Source: Fictibacillus gelatini DSM 15865 (GTDB taxonomy: Bacteria; Bacillota; Bacilli; Bacillales; Fictibacillaceae). From it: a stretch of 64,000 nucleotides of DNA. The DNA lies in NCBI RefSeq assembly GCF_000430745.1, contig NZ_AUMP01000002.1, positions 124,001 to 188,000 on the forward strand, given 5' to 3'. Below, one piece after another: positions 59,875 through 64,000 of this stretch (position 1 is its first letter; every line of letters starts with the position of its first letter). A program made the translations under genes and the position numbers. The notes below the pieces were generated by a model. That model ran no database searches, had not been told where the DNA came from, and was given only the letters and a program-made list of their open reading frames with translations.

Positions 59875-60625
59875 TTTCTTCACCTTTTATTTTAATTAAA
59901 TTTACGAGTTCCCCTAATGTTTCCTTTTGAATATTTATAAGTTCTTTTACACCTTTATTACCTAAATCAAGCAATATTTGCAGCTCATTATAAGAAAACG
60001 TAGCTTCTTCCCCCGTTCCTTGCAGTTCTACAAATTGACCACTTCCCGTCATTACGATGTTCATATCAACGCTCGCATTTGAATCTTCTGCATAATTTAA
60101 GTCCAAAATCGGGCCAAGTTCAGGATCAATCCCGACTGATGTAGCGGCAAGATAATCTTTAATAGGAAGTTCAGCAAGCGTTTTATTTTCCAATAATTTT
60201 CCTAAAGCAAGCGTCATCGCAACAAACGCTCCTGTGATGGAAGCTGTTCGTGTCCCGCCATCTGCTTGAATGACATCACAGTCAATCCAAATGGTGCGTT
60301 CGCCGATTTTGTCTAAATCGACAACCGAGCGAAGAGCCCTTCCGATTAAGCGCTGTATTTCCATTGTTCGTCCTGACACTTTTCCTTTGCTTGATTCGCG
60401 AATCGTGCGTTGTTCCGTTGCTCTAGGCAGCATCGAATATTCTGCTGTAATCCAGCCTTTCCCCTGGCCCCTCATAAAAGGAGGAACTCGTTCTTCAATG
60501 CTTGCAGAACAAATCACTTTCGTATTTCCGACTGAGATTAATACCGAGCCCTCCGGATGTTTTATGTAATCTTTTTCAATCGAAACCGTTCTTAATTCAT
60601 TTCCATTTCTTCCGTCTACTCTCAT
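59852..60625 (-). CDS. rph: Ribonuclease PH
   Basis: RNase PH trims tRNA 3' ends by phosphorolysis. The 257-aa protein begins [12 protein letters not shown], has the signature [11 protein letters not shown] (about residues 63-73), [21 protein letters not shown] (about 84-104) and the RNase PH-fold core [24 protein letters not shown] (about 113-136). No truncation is seen, so the enzyme should be active. Confidence 0.97.
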   Translation of the reverse strand: MRVDGRNGNELRTVSIEKDYIKHPEGSVLISVGNTKVICSASIEERVPPFMRGQGKGWITAEYSMLPRATEQRTIRESSKGKVSGRTMEIQRLIGRALRSVVDLDKIGERTIWIDCDVIQADGGTRTASITGAFVAMTLALGKLLENKTLAELPIKDYLAATSVGIDPELGPILDLNYAEDSNASVDMNIVMTGSGQFVELQGTGEEATFSYNELQILLDLGNKGVKELINIQKETLGELVNLIKIKGEENESDHRN

Positions 60626-60690
60626 ATGGCAACCTCCTGTTATGTTTCTTTGCTTCGTTTAGTATTGCCTTCCTGTTTCCAATCATGTGA

Positions 60691-60722
60691 AAAAGAGATA
60701 GCGATAAGCCACCTCTTTATCG
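60691..60722 (-). terminator. Weak hairpin after gerM
   Basis: Six-base arms AAAGAG and CTCTTT with a TTTTTC tail on the minus strand. The short stem and wide loop suggest only partial termination before rph. Confidence 0.35.
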
Positions 60723-60741
60723 TATCATACTCTATCTTTAT

Positions 60742-61794
60742 TTAAAATTCACGCGTGTTTACCATTTTCGGTCTTGAAACAGGAGTAGTCAGTTTTTTTC
60801 CGTTTTCCTTCATGACACGTTCTTTCCCGTCAACTTGAATTGCCACTTTTTGAATATCTTGTAATTCAGTCAGCGATAATACAATGGAATTTAACGCATC
60901 ATCCGCAATCGTATGATCCCGTTTATTTTGCAGTACGGCTTCATTAAAATTTAAGGTAACTACGCCATTTTTTACAGTAGGTTTCGTTAAAAGCTTGACA
61001 TCTTCACGGAAGTCGGACTGGAGATTACTTGTAAAAGAAGGGCCTTTAATGAGTTCATTAACCGTTTCAGTTACGAGATCCTCATCGCTTGTTTTCGCAA
61101 CTCGTCTCGTTACCGGAACGTAATATTTTTGATTATTATCTTCATTGATAAAATAAAGAGTTACACTTTCACTGTTTGTTAGATCAACGACATCTCCCGC
61201 TTCAATATTGATACCATCCGCCCTGCTTACACCATTACCGATCGGCGTATTATTTACAGGCATTGATTTCAAGTCTTTGCCTTCGATTTGGATTTTCACA
61301 TTTTTAATCGAGTGAAATTGTGTGAGGGTGAACGTGATCGCCTGTAATATTTTTTGTTCATTCTTTGCCTCATAATCCTTAAATTCTTTCGAAAAATTAG
61401 CGGTCGCCGTCCCACCTTTCACATTGACGCCCAACACTTCGGTATCCGCCGGCAAAACTGCTTGAAAACCGTTCGGCAGCATATTGGAAACCGGTCCGTC
61501 TTTCACTAAATATTCGAGCACCTGTTTTTCGGCTGGTGATTTTGACTTTGGCAGTTCGAGCATTTGCGGAACAACGAGACCGTTTTTGTCCATTAAAAAC
61601 AACTGCCTTTTGACCATGTTACTTTTTACCGCTGTTTTTGACCCCTTTTTATTGTCCAATGAATTTTCATAGCTCACTTTTTTTGGGGGATCTAGTTCAT
61701 TTCCTGCCTTTTCCCCCCCAAACCCGCAACCTGATATCAGCAATGAAACTGATAAAACGGCGAGCGGTGCCCCTACCCGGAACTTTTTGTACAT
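60742..61794 (-). CDS. gerM: Spore germination protein GerM (lipoprotein)
   Basis: GerM is needed for normal sporulation and germination in B. subtilis; it acts with the SpoIIIA-SpoIIQ channel in engulfment and forespore attachment. The 350-aa protein has a lipoprotein signal (hydrophobic residues 10-19, lipobox ISGC with Cys at about 23) and two GerMN domains (about 85-175 and 225-315), each with the TATANFSKEF or VVTLNFNEAV strand. The linker is Lys-rich. It is upstream of rph as in B. subtilis. Confidence 0.93.
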   Translation of the reverse strand: MYKKFRVGAPLAVLSVSLLISGCGFGGEKAGNELDPPKKVSYENSLDNKKGSKTAVKSNMVKRQLFLMDKNGLVVPQMLELPKSKSPAEKQVLEYLVKDGPVSNMLPNGFQAVLPADTEVLGVNVKGGTATANFSKEFKDYEAKNEQKILQAITFTLTQFHSIKNVKIQIEGKDLKSMPVNNTPIGNGVSRADGINIEAGDVVDLTNSESVTLYFINEDNNQKYYVPVTRRVAKTSDEDLVTETVNELIKGPSFTSNLQSDFREDVKLLTKPTVKNGVVTLNFNEAVLQNKRDHTIADDALNSIVLSLTELQDIQKVAIQVDGKERVMKENGKKLTTPVSRPKMVNTREF

Positions 61795-61857
61795 ACGTTT
61801 CCCTCCCTGAGTGTTTGTACTACTATGTATACGAGCTATCGATCGATTTAGACCAGT

Positions 61858-61892
61858 AAAAAAAGGGATAAAATCTTTAAAGATTTTATCCC
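61858..61892 (-). terminator. Terminator of murI
   Basis: A 28-bp perfect palindrome (GGGATAAAATCTTT and AAAGATTTTATCCC) covers the murI stop codon and ends in TTTTTTT on the minus strand. Confidence 0.9.
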
Positions 61893-62683
61893 AGCGTTAT
61901 AAATTCGACTTTACTTACTTTTATATCCAGCCAATGATTCGCAATTTCCAGGAAATGTCCGTTATCGGTAGTTGAAAAAAATTGATGTTGCGGCAAGCGC
62001 CCTCCGGTAAAAAGCAACCCGCTATGGTCCAGAATGGTGGAAACTTCGCGGGCTGTTTCCGCACCTGAACAAATCAGACGAATATGTTTGCCCATCACCT
62101 GTTGAATAACAGGCCGCAATAAAGGATAATGCGTACAACCGAGAATAAGCGTGTCAATTGACATTGTTTTTAACGGCTGCAGCGTTTCGCTAACAACAGA
62201 GAACGTGTTCTCACTGTCAAGCTCCCCATTTTCAACAAGCGGAACAAATTTTGGGCAGGCCAAACTTTCCACTTTCACATCGCTATTAATGCTTTTAAGA
62301 GCATTTTCATAAGATTTGCTGTTGATTGTACCAACAGTGCCTATTACCGCCACATGGTTGTTTTTCGTCATTTTCAAAGCAGTCCGGGCTCCGGGATGAA
62401 TAACTCCCACTACAGGGATCGGAAGGCTTTTTTTAATGTCGTCAAGAACGGCCGCTGTCGCTGTATTACAGGCAATGACAAGCATTTTAATTCCTTTGTG
62501 GAGCAAAAAGTCCACTAACTGCAAAGTAAATTTCCTAACCTCTTCAAGCGGTCTTGGCCCATACGGACAACGCGCGGTATCCCCTAAATAATAAATTTCT
62601 TCTTTCGGAAGCTGGCGCATAATTTCTTTTGCTACCGTTAAACCTCCAACACCTGAATCAATTACTCCTATTGGTTTATCCAT
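61886..62683 (-). CDS. murI: Glutamate racemase
   Basis: MurI (RacE) supplies D-glutamate for peptidoglycan. The protein has [18 protein letters not shown] at the N-terminus and the two catalytic cysteines in [12 protein letters not shown] (about residue 73) and [13 protein letters not shown] (about residue 184). I start at ATG 62683 (265 aa), where homologues begin; an upstream ATG at 62710 has no ribosome site. A promoter candidate is present upstream, so it need not depend on ptsI. Confidence 0.95.
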   Translation of the reverse strand: MDKPIGVIDSGVGGLTVAKEIMRQLPKEEIYYLGDTARCPYGPRPLEEVRKFTLQLVDFLLHKGIKMLVIACNTATAAVLDDIKKSLPIPVVGVIHPGARTALKMTKNNHVAVIGTVGTINSKSYENALKSINSDVKVESLACPKFVPLVENGELDSENTFSVVSETLQPLKTMSIDTLILGCTHYPLLRPVIQQVMGKHIRLICSGAETAREVSTILDHSGLLFTGGRLPQHQFFSTTDNGHFLEIANHWLDIKVSKVEFITLG

Positions 62684-62763
62684 TATCTCTTCTCTTCTTT
62701 CTATCGCCATACTTAGATGTTTTTCCGGGTTGTTTAGCCCACTTTTTCACATCACTGCTTTTA

Positions 62764-62792
62764 ATTAAACTATGTATCTGGTTATTCTTCAA
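62764..62792 (-). promoter_or_regulatory. Candidate sigma-A promoter of murI
   Basis: TTGAAG (62787-62792), a 17-bp spacer and TTTAAT (62764-62769) on the minus strand, starting a few bases after the ptsI terminator. Confidence 0.45.
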
Positions 62793-62799
62793 GTCTTAT

Positions 62800-62832
62800 A
62801 AATAAAGAGCTGCGAAATGCAGCTCTTATTTT
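62800..62832 (-). terminator. Terminator of ptsI
   Basis: Arms AAATAAGAGCTGC and GCAGCTCTTTATTT with loop ATTTC, T-rich on the minus strand, directly after the ptsI stop codon. Confidence 0.8.
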
Positions 62833-64000
62833 TAAAACGTTTCCTTGACATAAGTAATTACTTCTTCATTTGTATTTAAATTCAAGATCGTCTCGATATG
62901 CTTCTCGACTTCCGCTTTTGAAAGCCTGGAAATCTGGCTTCTTGCAGGTAAAATGGAAGAAGCACTCATTGAGAATTCATCTAAACCAAGTCCTAGCAAT
63001 ATTGGAATAGCGATCGGATCACCCGCCATTTCCCCGCACATGCCAACCCATTTTCCTTCCTTATGGGCAGCATCAATGACCATTTTTACAAGTCTGAGGA
63101 TTGCAGGATTGTATGGCTGATAAAGGTATGAAACCCGTTCATTCATACGGTCTGCAGCCATCGTGTATTGTATAAGGTCATTCGTTCCAATGCTGAAAAA
63201 GTCCACTTCTTTCGCAAAGCGGTCAGCCATTACGGCCGTTGCAGGGATTTCTACCATCATTCCAACTTCAAATGAATCGGATACTTCTACTCCCTCATTG
63301 ATGAGCTTCTCTTTTTCTTCCATTAAGACAGCCTTTGCTTGCCTGAACTCATCCAATGTCGCGATCATCGGGAACATAATTTTCAAATTGCCATACCTGC
63401 TTGCCCTTAGTAATGCTCTTAGCTGCGTTCTGAATATTTCCTGTTCTTCCAGGCATAGCCGAACGGCCCTGAATCCTAAGAACGGATTCATTTCTTTTGG
63501 TAGATCGAGGTACGGCAACTCTTTGTCGCCGCCAATATCCAGGGTACGGATGACAACAGGTTTTCCTTCCATCGCCACGAGTACTTCTTTATAAGCGTTA
63601 TACTGTTCTTCTTCAGTTGGAAGCTGGTCTCTTCCCATATATAAAAATTCTGTACGGTAAAGGCCGACACCTTCACCACCATTGTTTAATACCCCTTTGA
63701 CATCTTCAGGTGTGCCAATGTTAGCAGCAAGCTCAACTCTCTTTTCGTCTTTTGTCACTGTTTTTTCGTGAAGAAGCTTGGCCCATTCGGCTTTTTGCGC
63801 ATCATATTCTTTCTGTTTTTCTTCGTAAAGAGCGATTTCATTATCATTCGGGTTGATGATAACTTCTCCATTAATGCCGTCGATAATGACGATGTTGCCG
63901 TTAGACAATTTCTTCGTTACTTGTTTTGTGCCAACGACCGCCGGTATTTCCATTGAACGCGCCATGATTGCGGAGTGTGACGTTCTGCCCCCAATATTCG
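62832..64000 (-). CDS. ptsI: Phosphoenolpyruvate-protein phosphotransferase (enzyme I), partial
   Basis: Enzyme I passes phosphate from PEP to HPr at the head of the sugar phosphotransferase system. Only the last 389 or so codons are here; the start lies beyond the right edge. The frame runs open to base 64000 and contains the phospho-histidine motif [15 protein letters not shown], the PEP-binding [14 protein letters not shown] and the C-terminal [15 protein letters not shown] with the acid/base cysteine in [10 protein letters not shown]. The methionine at 63965 is internal. In B. subtilis ptsI follows ptsG-ptsH elsewhere, so this position is unusual. Confidence 0.95.
   Translation of the reverse strand, partial: NIGGRTSHSAIMARSMEIPAVVGTKQVTKKLSNGNIVIIDGINGEVIINPNDNEIALYEEKQKEYDAQKAEWAKLLHEKTVTKDEKRVELAANIGTPEDVKGVLNNGGEGVGLYRTEFLYMGRDQLPTEEEQYNAYKEVLVAMEGKPVVIRTLDIGGDKELPYLDLPKEMNPFLGFRAVRLCLEEQEIFRTQLRALLRASRYGNLKIMFPMIATLDEFRQAKAVLMEEKEKLINEGVEVSDSFEVGMMVEIPATAVMADRFAKEVDFFSIGTNDLIQYTMAADRMNERVSYLYQPYNPAILRLVKMVIDAAHKEGKWVGMCGEMAGDPIAIPILLGLGLDEFSMSASSILPARSQISRLSKAEVEKHIETILNLNTNEEVITYVKETF

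Overview
The window is a stretch of Bacillaceae chromosome (endospore-forming Firmicute, moderate GC). Gene order follows the Bacillus subtilis map almost gene for gene: spoIVFA-minD-minC-mreD-mreC-mreB-radC-maf-spoIIB-prepilin peptidase-folC-valS-ysxE-spoVID-hemLBDCXA-ysxD-ysxC-lonA-lonB-clpX-tig-ysoA-leuDCBA-ilvCHB, then ysnB-rdgB-rph-gerM-murI. Nearly everything is on the minus strand, so operons read from high to low coordinates. Sporulation genes (spoIVFA, spoIIB, ysxE, spoVID, lonB, gerM) and T-box leaders support the assignment. I cannot name the species; the complete type IV pilus locus between maf and folC resembles Geobacillus and relatives rather than B. subtilis.

Region by region: 1-6018 holds division-site and cell-shape genes (spoIVFA cut by the left edge, minDC, mreBCD, radC, maf). 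6288-6833 is an unrecognised secreted protein on the plus strand. 6877-7905 is spoIIB. 8000-17713 is a ten-gene type IV pilus operon (194-aa membrane protein, VanW-like protein, pilB, pilT, pilC, major pilin, prepilin peptidase, pilM, pilN, pilO). 18033-20389 is a divergent, AT-rich set of three minor pilins that looks like a GspI/GspJ/GspK-type tip complex. A membrane GAF-GGDEF protein follows.

22353-30484 contains folC, valS with a valine T-box, a membrane microprotein, ysxE with a divergent paralogue, and spoVID. The spoVID-hemL gap carries a 192-bp MITE-like insertion with terminal inverted repeats and a 9-bp target duplication. 31123-37414 is the hemAXCDBL heme operon; 37616-47038 holds ysxD, ysxC and the protein quality-control genes lonA, lonB, clpX, tig and ysoA.

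47156-58094 is the branched-chain amino acid cluster ilvE-ilvD-[T-box]-ilvB-ilvH-ilvC-leuA-leuB-leuC-leuD. A sigma-A promoter and a candidate CcpA site lie before ilvE. The T-box between ilvD and ilvB appears to have an isoleucine (AUC) specifier. tRNA-Arg(TCT) and tRNA-Gly(TCC) follow, then ysnB, rdgB, rph, gerM, murI and, at the right edge, a truncated ptsI that does not belong to this neighbourhood in B. subtilis.

Most of the window is ordinary conserved core. The points of interest are the pilus locus with its divergent tip-pilin module and adjacent c-di-GMP gene, the MITE, the architecture and specificity of ilv-leu control, the ysxE paralogue pair and the ptsI junction. I did not find a defence system, CRISPR array, prophage or clearly unprecedented system.
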